Below are positions 42,157 to 51,865 of a stretch of 64,000 nt of DNA, in pieces. Below the pieces are notes generated by a model. It had not been told where the DNA came from. It searched no databases and saw nothing but the letters and a program-made list of their open reading frames with translations. Source of the DNA: Akkermansiaceae bacterium UBA2367 (lineage in GTDB: Bacteria; Verrucomicrobiota; Verrucomicrobiia; Verrucomicrobiales; DEV007); contig DDTJ01000073.1 of assembly GCA_002344525.1 (NCBI GenBank), positions 2,181-66,180 on the forward strand, in the 5' to 3' direction. The translations under genes were made by a program, and so were the position numbers. The stretch's first letter is position 1. The number at the start of each line of letters is the position of its first letter.

Positions 42157-44520
42157 ATGAACGAAACCCCCGCCTCATCTGCCACGATCTTTCCGCCGGG
42201 CGCGGACTGGTTCCGGCTGCTCTTCGAGCGCAGCGCGGAGGCGATGACTTTGTTCGACCCTGTGAACGGCATCTTCCTCGCGCACAACGAGGCGTCCGCG
42301 CAGGCGATGGGCGTGGAGGACCCGGCGGAGATGAACGGCCTTTCGCCCAATGCCTTCGCGCCGGAGTTCCAGCCGGACGGGCGGCGCTCGGAGGACGTGA
42401 CGCGAGAGGTGATCGCGCTGGCGATGGAGAAGGGCACGCACCGCTTCGAATGGCAGATCCTGCGCCGCGACGGCACCCTCACCTTCTACGATGTGGTGCT
42501 CACCTCGCTGGAGCTGGAAGGCCGGCCGATGCTGCTCACCGCCGGCCGCAACATCGACGAGCGCAAGCGGCTGGAGGAGGAGCTGCGGCTGGCGGAGGGC
42601 CGCTGGCGGCGCGTCTTCGAGCAGGCGCCGCTCAGCATGCAGATCTTCGCGCCGGACGGCAGCACGCGCGAGGTGAACCGCTCGTTCGAGAAGCTCTTCC
42701 GGCTCATCCTCACCGACCTCGACCATTTCAACATCCGCACCGACGCGCAACTGGCGGAGGCGGGATTCGGCGAGCAGATCGAGCGCGCCTTCACCGGTGG
42801 GGCCTCAGTGATTCCACCGATCCCCTTCGAGCTGAAAGCCACGCCCGAGCAGCCGGCGCGCGGCGTGAAATGGATCGGCTCCACCATGTTTCCCGTCTTC
42901 GACAGCCTAGGCCGCATCGCCGAGGTCGTCTGCGTCCACGAAGACGACACCGAGCGCAAGGTGGCGCAAGAGGAGGTGCGGCAGCTTCACCAATCGCTCG
43001 AGCAACGCATCGCCGAGCGGACCAAGGAATGGCAGGCGAGCGAGGAGAAATTCCGCCTGCTCTTCGAGCTCTCGCCTCTGGGCATCTCGCAGATTGACTG
43101 GGAGGGGCGCTTCCTCCAAGTGAATCCCTCCTTCGCCCGCACCGTCGGGCGCACGCAGGAGGAACTGCTGCGGATGACCTACTGGGAGATCACGCCGGAG
43201 AAATACCGGGAGCAGGAGCTGCAAGTGCTGGAGACGATCCGGGAGCACGGCTACACGGGCCCCTTCGAAAAGGAATACATCCACGCCGACGGCCATTCCA
43301 TTCCCATCGTGCTCTATGGCGTGCTGGTCCGCTCGCCCGACGGGCAGGAGCAGCTCTGGGGCATCACCCAGGACGTGACCGAAAGCCGTCGCGCCGAGCA
43401 GGCGGTGCGGGAGTCCGAACGCAAATACCGGCTGCTTTTCGAGACCTCCAGCCAAGGGGTGATGCTGCACGACGAGCACCAGTTTTTCGCCGACGTGAAC
43501 CAGGCGGCGGCGGGGATCTTCGGCCTGACGCCGGAGGCGCTCATCGGCAGGCATCCGGCCGAGCTGGCCCCCGAGTTCCAGCCCGACGGCCAGCGCTCGG
43601 CGGATGTCGCGCAGCGGCATATCGCGCATTGCCTGGAGCATGGACTGGCGCGATTCGAGTGGACGCATCTCCATTCTCAAGGGTACGAGCTGCTGATGGA
43701 GGTCGTGCTCAGCCGCATCACCGACGGCGACCTTCATCTGGTGCAGGCGGTGGTGAGCGACATCTCCGAACGCCGCCGCGCGGAGACGGAACTGAAGAAG
43801 GCATTGGAACGCGAACGCGAGCTGAACCAACTCAAGAGCGACTTCGTGGCGATGGTATCGCATGAGTTCCGCACGCCGCTGGGCATCATTCAGTCCTCGG
43901 CGGAAATCCTCGACGACTACCTCGACCAGCTCGCGCCCGAAGAGCGACGCGAGCAGCTCGGCTCGATCACCAAGAACGCGCGCCGCATGGCCGGGCTGAT
44001 GGAGGACGTGCTGCTGCTGGGCCGTCTCGACGCCGGGCGCATGGAGTTCCGGCCCGGCCCCATCGATCTCGCCGCCTTTTGCCGACGGCTCGTCGATGAA
44101 GTGGACTCCGCCCTGGAAAGCCGCTGCCCCATCGAATTCTCCACCGAGGGACTGCCTGCCGAGAGCCGGGCCGACGAGCGCCTGCTGCGCCACATGCTTG
44201 TCAATCTGCTGACCAACGCCGTCAAATACTCGCACGAAGGCGCGGCGGTCACCTTCAAAGCCAGCGCCACTCCGACGGGCGTGCGCTTCGTCGTGAGCGA
44301 CCGCGGCATCGGCATTCCCGAGGAGGAGCAGCCGCACCTGTTCGAGTCCTTCCGCCGAGGCTCGAACGTCGGTGCACGGCAGGGTACCGGCCTCGGCCTC
44401 GTCATCATCAAACGCAGCGTCGAGCTGCACGGCGGTACGATCCACGTCCACAGCCGACCCAGCCAAGGCTCGCGCTTCACCCTCGACATTCCGCTTCTTC
44501 CCCTTCCGACCGAACCATGA
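42157..44520 (+). CDS. Multi-PAS sensor histidine kinase
   Basis: A 787-residue soluble sensor kinase without membrane segments. It begins with four PAS/PAC modules (about 8-125, 140-270, 305-420 and 430-550), several with the PAC ending DERKRLEEEL or ESRRAEQAV. A coiled linker leads to HisKA with H-box VSHEFRTPLG (His near residue 568) and an HATPase_c domain with N box NLLTNAVKYS, G1 DRGIGIP and G2 GTGLGL. It is followed by its response regulator with a four-base ATGA overlap. The signal is unknown, probably a cytoplasmic small molecule or redox state. The start MNETPASS is preferred; MASFG five codons earlier is also possible. Confidence 0.9.
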   Translation: MNETPASSATIFPPGADWFRLLFERSAEAMTLFDPVNGIFLAHNEASAQAMGVEDPAEMNGLSPNAFAPEFQPDGRRSEDVTREVIALAMEKGTHRFEWQILRRDGTLTFYDVVLTSLELEGRPMLLTAGRNIDERKRLEEELRLAEGRWRRVFEQAPLSMQIFAPDGSTREVNRSFEKLFRLILTDLDHFNIRTDAQLAEAGFGEQIERAFTGGASVIPPIPFELKATPEQPARGVKWIGSTMFPVFDSLGRIAEVVCVHEDDTERKVAQEEVRQLHQSLEQRIAERTKEWQASEEKFRLLFELSPLGISQIDWEGRFLQVNPSFARTVGRTQEELLRMTYWEITPEKYREQELQVLETIREHGYTGPFEKEYIHADGHSIPIVLYGVLVRSPDGQEQLWGITQDVTESRRAEQAVRESERKYRLLFETSSQGVMLHDEHQFFADVNQAAAGIFGLTPEALIGRHPAELAPEFQPDGQRSADVAQRHIAHCLEHGLARFEWTHLHSQGYELLMEVVLSRITDGDLHLVQAVVSDISERRRAETELKKALERERELNQLKSDFVAMVSHEFRTPLGIIQSSAEILDDYLDQLAPEERREQLGSITKNARRMAGLMEDVLLLGRLDAGRMEFRPGPIDLAAFCRRLVDEVDSALESRCPIEFSTEGLPAESRADERLLRHMLVNLLTNAVKYSHEGAAVTFKASATPTGVRFVVSDRGIGIPEEEQPHLFESFRRGSNVGARQGTGLGLVIIKRSVELHGGTIHVHSRPSQGSRFTLDIPLLPLPTEP

Positions 44521-45149
44521 AAACGATCCTCATCATCGAAGACGAGCCGGAAATGCGGCGCAACCTTGCCACCATCCTGCGGCTGGAAGGCTTCCGTCCG
44601 CTCACCGCCGCCCACGGTCGCGAAGGCGTCGCGCTCGCCCTCGCCGAACGGCCCGACGTCATCCTCTGCGATGTGATGATGCCCGAACTCGACGGCTACG
44701 GCGTACTGGGCGCCTTGCGTGCCGACTCCGTGACGGAGGCCACACCCTTCATCTTCCTGACCGCGAAAGGCGAGAAACCCGACATCCGTGCGGGCATGAA
44801 TCTCGGCGCCGACGACTATCTGACCAAGCCGGTGGCCAAGGCCGACCTGCTCGCCGCCATCCATTCGCGGCTGAAACGTGCTGGGCAAAGCGGCGGCGGA
44901 GGCTTCGAGCCGGACTTCGACTCTCCATTGCCCTTGGAGAAAGCCTTCGGCCTGACCCCGCGAGTGGCCGAGACCCTGCTCTGGCTGGCCCAAGGCAAGA
45001 CCAACGGCGACATCGCCACCATCCTCGGCATCAGCGAGGCCACCGTGAAGAAGCACGTCCTCGACATCTTCGTGGCCCTCGGCGTCGAGACCCGCACGGC
45101 CGCCTGTCTGCAAGCATTGGAGGTGCTCGCGGGGCAGCGCAGAAAGTGA
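44517..45149 (+). CDS. Response regulator, REC-LuxR type
   Basis: A 210-residue regulator. The receiver domain (1-120) has the acidic pair EDEP, phosphoacceptor Asp in ILCDVMMP near residue 53, Thr in FLTAKG and Lys in TKPVAK near 103. The C-terminal LuxR-type helix-turn-helix begins LTPRVAETLLWLAQGKTN and contains ISEATVKKHV as the recognition region. Translational coupling to the upstream multi-PAS kinase makes them a cognate two-component pair. Targets are unknown. Confidence 0.93.
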   Translation: MKTILIIEDEPEMRRNLATILRLEGFRPLTAAHGREGVALALAERPDVILCDVMMPELDGYGVLGALRADSVTEATPFIFLTAKGEKPDIRAGMNLGADDYLTKPVAKADLLAAIHSRLKRAGQSGGGGFEPDFDSPLPLEKAFGLTPRVAETLLWLAQGKTNGDIATILGISEATVKKHVLDIFVALGVETRTAACLQALEVLAGQRRK

Positions 45150-45473
45150 TTGGGCCGGCAAATGCCCGTCAGGGCTTATGCCCACTTCGTTACATTGAGG
45201 TTTGGACCACGGATGGCCACCAATGGACACGAATTTTCTTGATCTTTGAGGTGATTGCAAATCACCCGCTGCCAGACCGGATTCGTGAGCATTCGCGGAG
45301 ATTTTCGGCCATTCGCGTTTGAAAAAGATGAGAAACGCGAATTTTCGCGAATGGAACGCGAATCGCCGCAAATGGAAGAAGGTCCTGCAATTGACTCCTC
45401 TATCTATGTAATGAATCTGACGACGACCTCGGCGGGAGGTTCGCAATCGTCCAGATCTTTTCGGGATTTCGTA
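45150..45473. other. Repeat-containing intergenic region
   Basis: 324 nt with no supported gene between converging genes. It contains a small hairpin GGTGATT-GCA-AATCACC at 45250-45266, a GGATGGCCACCAATGGACAC word near 45213, and a cluster of ATTCGCG words in both orientations at 45279-45369 that can pair. The pattern suggests extragenic repeats rather than a promoter region. Both flanking genes end here, so it may also terminate transcription. Confidence 0.55.
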
Positions 45474-48400
45474 TTATTTCTTCAGGTTGCGTTCCGCGGC
45501 GAGAATTTCGATATTTCGCCTCTCGATTTCGGACATCCGCTGATCGATCAACTCCATCGTCATCGCCGGGTCGGGTTGGAACCAGGAGAATTGGGAGAAA
45601 TGCTTGCGAATCTCCGCCGCCGAGGCGGAGGAGAAGGCGAAGCCGTAGACGGCGTAGAGTTCGTTGATCGCGTATCGCAATTGCCCGAAGGACATCGCCT
45701 TGACCTCCGCTTCCGTGAGGAGCCGCTCGCTCGCTTCAGGGTAGCGGCGTCCCTCCAAGCGGGGAGCCCTCGCCATCGCTGCGACGGGTGCTTGCGGCGG
45801 GGCCAACACCGGAGGTCTCGCGACCAGCGTTTGAGGAACGGTTCCGGGCGAGGGTTCCTTGCCCGCCAACACAAAATCAAAGGCGCGGTTCGCGTGGCGG
45901 AAACGGGGCTGCTGGACTCCTTCGGAGAGTTCGATCACCTTCCCCGAAACGAAGGAAAAAAGCTCCGTCACCGTAATCGCCCCATCACCGTTCCGGTCTG
46001 CGGTCTTTTCCCGAATTCCTGACAAAAAGAAAAAAGTGAAGAGTCCGTTTTCCATCCCGGCTCCCTCAAGGGCGAACTCAAGCGGTCCCGCCGCGCTCAA
46101 CACCTGCGCCCCCACCTGACGGCGCAGATCCCGGAACCCGTAGCCGACCTTCGCCCCCCCGGACGCTGGCGACGTGGTGCCGGTGTTCACGACCCGGAGC
46201 GCTCTCACCTCGGTGCCATTCTGCGCCGCAACACTGGAGGCGCTCTCCAGCCGTTTCAATTCGCCCGGCGTTAGCTCGCCCGCGTGGCAGCAGTCCATCA
46301 GGATCACCCTCCGCAGCGCGGGGATTCCTTCGAAGAGCGACTCGATCTCCTCGTAGGCGACCCCTTTCGCGGCGAAATTCTCGAAGTCCATATCGGCCGG
46401 GCAAAAGAAGAACTGGTTCGTCGCGGCCTCCCGCACTCCGTGTCCGGCGAGAAAGACGAGGGCCAAGTCGTCCGGACCTCCTTCCTCGAAGAAGGCTTTT
46501 GCCGCGAGAATGCCCTCCTTGGTCGCGGCGGAATCGGTGAGCCGTTTGACCTTCACCTCCGCAGATCCCCCGATCTCGCTGGAGAGGACGGAAAGGAGAT
46601 CGTCGGCATCCTTCGCCGCGAAGTTGAGATCGTAGTCCGTGCCCAAATAGTCGGAGACGCCGATGGCGAGGAGACGAACGACCCTGCCCCGCGCCGCCGT
46701 CCGGTTCTCGTAGGTCAGGGTCTCCCGGATCGATTCCATGCCTTCGGAATCCATCACCGAAATCTGGATCTCGTTTCTCCCCGAGACGAGAGGCACCCTG
46801 ACCTCGCCCGAAAACTCGGGTGCTCCCGTGAGGGGCGCTCCCGCCTTTCCGAAGACGGGGACATGGTTCACCCAAGCGAACAGCTTCACCAGCCCGGACG
46901 AACCGCCCCGCGCCCGCGCCGAGATCGTCAGGGAGCCTTCCGATTCGGATCGGATCGCTGCGCTGACTTCGGGGAGCGCCTCCGCCAGCTTGAAAGACGT
47001 CGTGGAGATGCCATGAAGGAGCAGCCTGTCCTCATAGGCCTCGCGGGCGTTTGCTATCCGCGAACCGGATGCGCCGAGGATTTCGAGGACGAGATGGGGC
47101 TGGTTGAAATGCAGGTCGAATTGCTCCAGCGGGTAGGCCCGTCCCTCGGAACGCAGCGCGATCGCTTCCTCCGCGCCACCCGTGGCCATGAAAAAGTGAT
47201 CCGGGGTGGAAACGATCAGTCCGGTCTCGTGATACCCTCTTGCGTTCACCTTTGCACCCCCTGTCGCGGCGTCGAAGAGGGTGAGGAGCCCGTCGTCGGA
47301 AACGGTGTAAAGGGAGCTTCCGTCAGGATCGACCGAGAGGTCTTGGATCGCGCCGATGGGCCGATGCCACTCCACCCTCGCCCCGGCGCCCGTGAGCCTC
47401 AATTTGGCGAGGACGCGGTCTTTGATCGCCGACATCGGCCCCTTGGGGTGTCCGAAACGGCCCACCAAGTAGAGGACATCCGACTCGCGCCCGAAACTGA
47501 GGCAGTCGGCGTAAATCCATTCGTCGCGGAAGAGGAGGCTCCCGTCGCGCAGGGAACGAACCTCGATCCCGTAGAGATCGGAGGCCCTGCCGGGCAGGAC
47601 ATCCCAGGACAGAGCGCAGGCCGTCCCGTCGCTGCGAGCAATCAGATCCCGGACCAGATGATGGTCGATTTGATAGGGTGAACTGGCCACCGCCGTGGGC
47701 TGGCCAGAGGCATCGACGAGGCACAGCACCTCCATCGGATCACCTCCGGCAGGGGAGAGACCGCCCGCACCGGCAAGCGGCCTCGTGCCCGCGATCCGCC
47801 TCACTTCATCCACGGGGAAGGAACGGACCACGGAAGCCCCCGCCTCCGCATAGGGGTCCACATCGAAGCCCGGAGCAAAACGAACCCCGTCCGGCGCTGT
47901 CCGGGACGGGACCGCGTTGCGCACGCTTTCGAGCAGATCGACATGGACGAGCGCGGGAGGGCCGTCCCCCGACACCTCGTCGAGATAGAACGACTGACTG
48001 TCGTGAAACCGGACGGGGGCCTTTTCAAAACGGACGACAGGCCGGCTCTCGACACCATCGGGCAGCAGAGTGGGGTCTTCATCGAAGAGGTATCCGTCAT
48101 CCGACACCGCCGTCCGCATTCCCGTGACCGGTCGGTTTTCGACGGGGAGACCCGACGCGATCTCATAGGTGAATTCGATCTCGCCCACATATTTCACACG
48201 AACGATCGCCTGCAAAAGGCGCTCGTCCGACGACACGACAAAGGCCTCCGCGATCCCTTTTCCAGCCCCCTCGTCCATCGCGACGGGAATGCTCCGATAG
48301 AGAGCCTTCGACTTGTTGTCGTAGATGTCGATGAACTCCCCGCGATTGATATACGTGTAGCGGCTTCCGACGATGGACTGGTAGCCGGGCTGGATATCCT

Positions 48401-48506
48401 GCAAAACCGGGTCCAACTCCCGGCACTCGCCCGTCGAGGCCAGAAGAAAAAGGCATCCCACGAGCAACGCGGGAAGACGGGGGGAGGAAGGGGCAATCAA
48501 GACCAT
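45474..48506 (-). CDS. Large exported caspase-like protein (peptidase C14) with C-terminal YARHG domain
   Basis: A 1010-residue protein with an N-terminal signal segment, a long beta-propeller-like region (about 40-500), a beta-sandwich region to about 600, then a caspase-fold domain (about 605-830). The catalytic dyad is present: His in FLAGHG near 687 and Cys in MDCCHAGE near 738. The C-terminus (about 940-1000) is a YARHG domain, visible as LRYAINELYAVYGF followed by FSQFSWFQP. The protease likely acts in the periplasm or outside the cell. The start MVLIAPS is chosen for the signal peptide; an ATG 51 nt upstream is in frame. The gene is divergent from the NusG paralogue. Confidence 0.85.
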   Translation of the reverse strand: MVLIAPSSPRLPALLVGCLFLLASTGECRELDPVLQDIQPGYQSIVGSRYTYINRGEFIDIYDNKSKALYRSIPVAMDEGAGKGIAEAFVVSSDERLLQAIVRVKYVGEIEFTYEIASGLPVENRPVTGMRTAVSDDGYLFDEDPTLLPDGVESRPVVRFEKAPVRFHDSQSFYLDEVSGDGPPALVHVDLLESVRNAVPSRTAPDGVRFAPGFDVDPYAEAGASVVRSFPVDEVRRIAGTRPLAGAGGLSPAGGDPMEVLCLVDASGQPTAVASSPYQIDHHLVRDLIARSDGTACALSWDVLPGRASDLYGIEVRSLRDGSLLFRDEWIYADCLSFGRESDVLYLVGRFGHPKGPMSAIKDRVLAKLRLTGAGARVEWHRPIGAIQDLSVDPDGSSLYTVSDDGLLTLFDAATGGAKVNARGYHETGLIVSTPDHFFMATGGAEEAIALRSEGRAYPLEQFDLHFNQPHLVLEILGASGSRIANAREAYEDRLLLHGISTTSFKLAEALPEVSAAIRSESEGSLTISARARGGSSGLVKLFAWVNHVPVFGKAGAPLTGAPEFSGEVRVPLVSGRNEIQISVMDSEGMESIRETLTYENRTAARGRVVRLLAIGVSDYLGTDYDLNFAAKDADDLLSVLSSEIGGSAEVKVKRLTDSAATKEGILAAKAFFEEGGPDDLALVFLAGHGVREAATNQFFFCPADMDFENFAAKGVAYEEIESLFEGIPALRRVILMDCCHAGELTPGELKRLESASSVAAQNGTEVRALRVVNTGTTSPASGGAKVGYGFRDLRRQVGAQVLSAAGPLEFALEGAGMENGLFTFFFLSGIREKTADRNGDGAITVTELFSFVSGKVIELSEGVQQPRFRHANRAFDFVLAGKEPSPGTVPQTLVARPPVLAPPQAPVAAMARAPRLEGRRYPEASERLLTEAEVKAMSFGQLRYAINELYAVYGFAFSSASAAEIRKHFSQFSWFQPDPAMTMELIDQRMSEIERRNIEILAAERNLKK

Positions 48507-48714
48507 TTCGGAAGGAGCATCGCCTCCTTGGATCGGTTCGGTCAACGATTTTCGCATGGGAGCGGGTGTCGGAAAACCGCTGGCCCGAATAGGAATGAGG
48601 CGGAAGTCTCCAAAACTGGCCAATGCGTCTGTTTGCACCCCGACAGGGCGCTCTCCCGATCCTGCGTTCTTCCATTGTCGTGCATGTGGACCTCGCCTAC
48701 GTTTCCCATCTCTC

Positions 48715-49269
48715 ATGTCAGCCCCCGTTCTCGACTCGCTTTCCGGTTGGTTCTGCGTCCGTTCCCGTCCGAAGAGCGAGCACATCGCCGCGCGCAACCT
48801 TCAGCAGTTCGCCCATCTCGACGAGGTCTTCTGCCCCCGCATCCGCTACGAGAAGGCAACGCGCCGGGGTCGGGTCTGGTTCGTGGAATCGCTTTTCCCA
48901 GGCTATTTCTTCGCCCGCTTCGATCTCGAGGAGGATCTCCGTGCCGTGAACGCGGCCTCCGGCGTGACGGGGGTGCTGCATTTCGCCGACTTCTATCCGC
49001 AAATCCACGACGACTACATCCGCGAGCTGCGCGAGGAATTCCCCGAGGAGGAGAACGCGATCCGCGTGGTCCATCAGCAGATCGAACTGGGCGACGAGAT
49101 CGTCGTGACGGAGGGGGCGCTGAAGGGGTTGAAAACGATCGTCACCCGCTTCGTCGGAGCCGGCGAGCGCGTCGCCGTGCTCCTTGAGTGGCTAGGACAG
49201 GAGCGCGAAGCGGAGGTCTCCCTGCGCTCGGTGATGCGTCCCGGCGACATCCGACTGGAGATCCGCTGA
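48715..49269 (+). CDS. NusG/RfaH-family transcription factor
   Basis: A 184-residue protein with an NGN domain (SGWFCVRSRPKSEHIAARNL at about 10-28; ESLFPGYFFARFDL near 60) and a C-terminal KOW module (VTEGALKGLKT near 130-140). The divergence from housekeeping NusG and its isolated position suggest an RfaH-like paralogue that controls elongation of selected operons. The 208-nt gap shared with the divergent caspase gene would hold both promoters. The start MSAPVLDS gives the normal family length. Confidence 0.85.
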   Translation: MSAPVLDSLSGWFCVRSRPKSEHIAARNLQQFAHLDEVFCPRIRYEKATRRGRVWFVESLFPGYFFARFDLEEDLRAVNAASGVTGVLHFADFYPQIHDDYIRELREEFPEEENAIRVVHQQIELGDEIVVTEGALKGLKTIVTRFVGAGERVAVLLEWLGQEREAEVSLRSVMRPGDIRLEIR

Positions 49270-49310
49270 AGGCACGCCGCCTTTTCCGATGGATTGGCTG
49301 CGCCTCCGCC

Positions 49311-51839
49311 CTACCGATCCCCCATCCCCGTCCACTCCACCACCGGCTTTCCCGCCGCGTCGCTGGCGGCGAGATCGACGTGGAAGGTCGCGCTCCAGTC
49401 GTGGATCTCCTCGGCATCGACGAGAGCCTGCTCGACGCGCCAGATCCGCTTGGCCTCGTCGGCCTCCACATGGAAATGCTTCGCATTCCTCGCCTCGGGA
49501 TCGAACCGCAGCAGGCCCCCCGCTTCGCGAAAGGCGGCGATCCTTGCGAGCGGGCTGCCCGTGGCCTCCGCCGCGATCCCGACCGATTCCAAGGCCCCGG
49601 CCTCGTCGCCCTGCCAGAGCCGCTTGAGGAAGTCGAAGACGAGTCCGCGCACTTGGCGGGTGAAGGCGGCGCGGTCGCGCGTGATCGCCGCCGGTTTCGG
49701 AGGGGCCGCCTCCTGCCGCTCGACCGGGGGCGCGAACTCCCCGCTCCGCATCCGCTCCCACTCGTCGAGCAAAGTGGAGTCGATTCCGCGCAGCATCGTT
49801 CCGAAGAAGAATTCGGCCTCGTCGAGGTCCATCGTTTTCAGCCCCGGCGGCACGGTCTGGACGAGCACCTTGTAGACCTCGGAGAGGTGCCGCAGCAGCA
49901 CGGCCTCGCTGCGTTCGAGGCCGTAGACCTTGATGTAGTCCTCGAAGGACTGCCAGTTCTCGAACATCTCGCGGGCGATGGACTTGGGCCGCACCGAGGC
50001 CTCCTTCGCCCAAGGGTTGCGCGTGACGAAGTCGTTGTAGGTCGCGTAGATGAACTCCTTCCCCGGCTGGGGATGCTCGACCTCGTCGAGCCTCTCGATG
50101 CGCTCGTCGTATTCGATCCCCTCGGCCTTCATCTCGGCCATCAGGGCGGTCTTCGCCTTCTCGACTTGGCGGCGGAGGAGGGTCGCCGGGTTTTCGAGGA
50201 TGGCCTCGATCAGGGAGATCGCGTTCAAGGCGTAGTCGGGCGCGTCGAATTCGAGCTTTGTCAGGGCCTCGATCAGGTAGAGTCCGAGGGCTTGGTTGAG
50301 GGAGAAGTCCTCCTGCAATTCGAGATGCAGGGCGACCTTGGCGGGGCCGCGTCGCTCGGATTTTGGGAGGATTGTCAGGATCTTTCCCTCGACCAGTCCC
50401 CGGAAGAGGGAGAAGGCGCGGCGGCGCAGCTTTTTCTTCGCCGCTCCGCTCTCGTGGCAGTCGCGGATGAGCTTCCGCAAGGCGAGGCAGCCGTCCTCGT
50501 CGCGGCGGGAGAGGACGTTCAGGATCAGCCCGTGGTGGATGGCGAAGCGCGAGACGAGCCGCTCGGGTTCGGACCCGATGAGGCTCTCGAAGGTGCTTTT
50601 GTCCCACATCACGAAGCCCTCGGGCGGCTTCTGCTTCACGAGGCGGTTCTTGCCCCCTTTCTCCGCCGCCTTCGCCTCGGCGCGCAGGTTCGCGATGACG
50701 TGGCCGGGCGCTTGGGCGACGACGTGGCCGAGGGTGTCGAAGCCGCGCCGCCCGGCACGTCCCGCGATCTGGTGGAAGTCGCGCGACGCGAGGATCTTCG
50801 TCTTGTCCCCGCTGTATTTGAAGAGCTGGGTGAAGAGGACGGTGCGGATGGGCACGTTCACCCCCACACCGAGGGTGTCGGTGCCGCAGACGACCTTGAG
50901 GAGCCCTTTCTGCGCGAGCCGCTCGACGAGGACGCGGTATTTCGGGAGGAGTCCGGCGTGGTGGATGCCGATGCCGTGGCGGATGAACTTCCGGATCTCC
51001 TTGCCGTAGGGGCTGCGGAAGTCGGCCCCGGTCAGCTCGGCGGCGATGGCCTCCTTCTCCGCCTTGGTGCAGTAGTTGCGGCTCATCAGGTTCTGCGCCG
51101 ACTCGGCGCAGGAGCGCTGGGTGAAGTGGACGAGGTAGATGGGGGCGCGGCCCTGCTCCACCAGTTCCTCGACTTTCTCCTCAAGGGGGAGGAGGTCGTT
51201 GTATTCGAATTCCAAAGGCACGGGCCGCTGCGCCGATTTCACCAGCACGGTCGTCGCCCCGGTGAGCCGGGTGAGTTCCCTCTCGAAAAAGGCGGTGTCC
51301 CCCAAGGTCGCCGACATCAGGAGGAAACGCGCCCCCGGCAAGGCCAGCAGGGGGATCTGCCAAGCCACGCCGCGCTCCGGGTCGGAGTAGTAGTGGAACT
51401 CGTCCATGATCACGTCGTCGATCGCGGCGCTTGCGCCCTCGCGCAGGGCTTGGTTCGCGAGGATCTCGGCGGTGCAGCAGATGACCGGGGCCTGCGGGTT
51501 CACCGTGGCGTCGCCAGTGATGAGACCGACCCGCTCCGGCCCGAAGACTTGGCAGAGGGCGAGGAACTTCTCGTTGGCGAGGGCCTTGACCGGCACGGTG
51601 TAGAAGCTGCGACGCCCTTGGCAGATCGCGCGGAACTGCGCCGCGAGGGCGACGAGGGTCTTGCCCGATCCGGTGGGGGTGTTGAGGATGACGTTGCGGT
51701 CCGCGAAGAGTTCGAGGATGGCGGTCTCCTGATGCTCGTAGGGTTCGATGCCCGACTCGACGAGGTAGCCGAGGAAGGCGTCGAGGACCGCGTCGGTGGT
51801 GGCGGGTCCGTCGAGGCGGAAGGAGTCGAGATCGGGCAT
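49311..51839 (-). CDS. Ski2/Mtr4-like DExH-box RNA helicase
   Basis: An 842-residue superfamily 2 helicase. Motif I is TPTGSGKT at about 54-61, motif II DEFH near 144, motif III SATLGD near 174, and motif VI QIAGRAGRRGFD near 358-369. The C-terminal half contains a winged-helix/helical region and a long variable segment. The Asp-Glu-Phe-His form of motif II and the GRAGRRG motif match Ski2-like helicases involved in RNA unwinding. Its partner nuclease, if any, is not in the window. A Ski2-like gene of this length is common in PVC genomes. Confidence 0.88.
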   Translation of the reverse strand: MPDLDSFRLDGPATTDAVLDAFLGYLVESGIEPYEHQETAILELFADRNVILNTPTGSGKTLVALAAQFRAICQGRRSFYTVPVKALANEKFLALCQVFGPERVGLITGDATVNPQAPVICCTAEILANQALREGASAAIDDVIMDEFHYYSDPERGVAWQIPLLALPGARFLLMSATLGDTAFFERELTRLTGATTVLVKSAQRPVPLEFEYNDLLPLEEKVEELVEQGRAPIYLVHFTQRSCAESAQNLMSRNYCTKAEKEAIAAELTGADFRSPYGKEIRKFIRHGIGIHHAGLLPKYRVLVERLAQKGLLKVVCGTDTLGVGVNVPIRTVLFTQLFKYSGDKTKILASRDFHQIAGRAGRRGFDTLGHVVAQAPGHVIANLRAEAKAAEKGGKNRLVKQKPPEGFVMWDKSTFESLIGSEPERLVSRFAIHHGLILNVLSRRDEDGCLALRKLIRDCHESGAAKKKLRRRAFSLFRGLVEGKILTILPKSERRGPAKVALHLELQEDFSLNQALGLYLIEALTKLEFDAPDYALNAISLIEAILENPATLLRRQVEKAKTALMAEMKAEGIEYDERIERLDEVEHPQPGKEFIYATYNDFVTRNPWAKEASVRPKSIAREMFENWQSFEDYIKVYGLERSEAVLLRHLSEVYKVLVQTVPPGLKTMDLDEAEFFFGTMLRGIDSTLLDEWERMRSGEFAPPVERQEAAPPKPAAITRDRAAFTRQVRGLVFDFLKRLWQGDEAGALESVGIAAEATGSPLARIAAFREAGGLLRFDPEARNAKHFHVEADEAKRIWRVEQALVDAEEIHDWSATFHVDLAASDAAGKPVVEWTGMGDR

Positions 51840-51865
51840 GTCGTCGGCGGGGTTCGAACTCCGCG

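Noticed and set aside
45250..45369. Small RNA or riboswitch between the response regulator and caspase genes
   Set aside because: The hairpins are made of repeated ATTCGCG words, both neighbours end here, and no known riboswitch core was seen.
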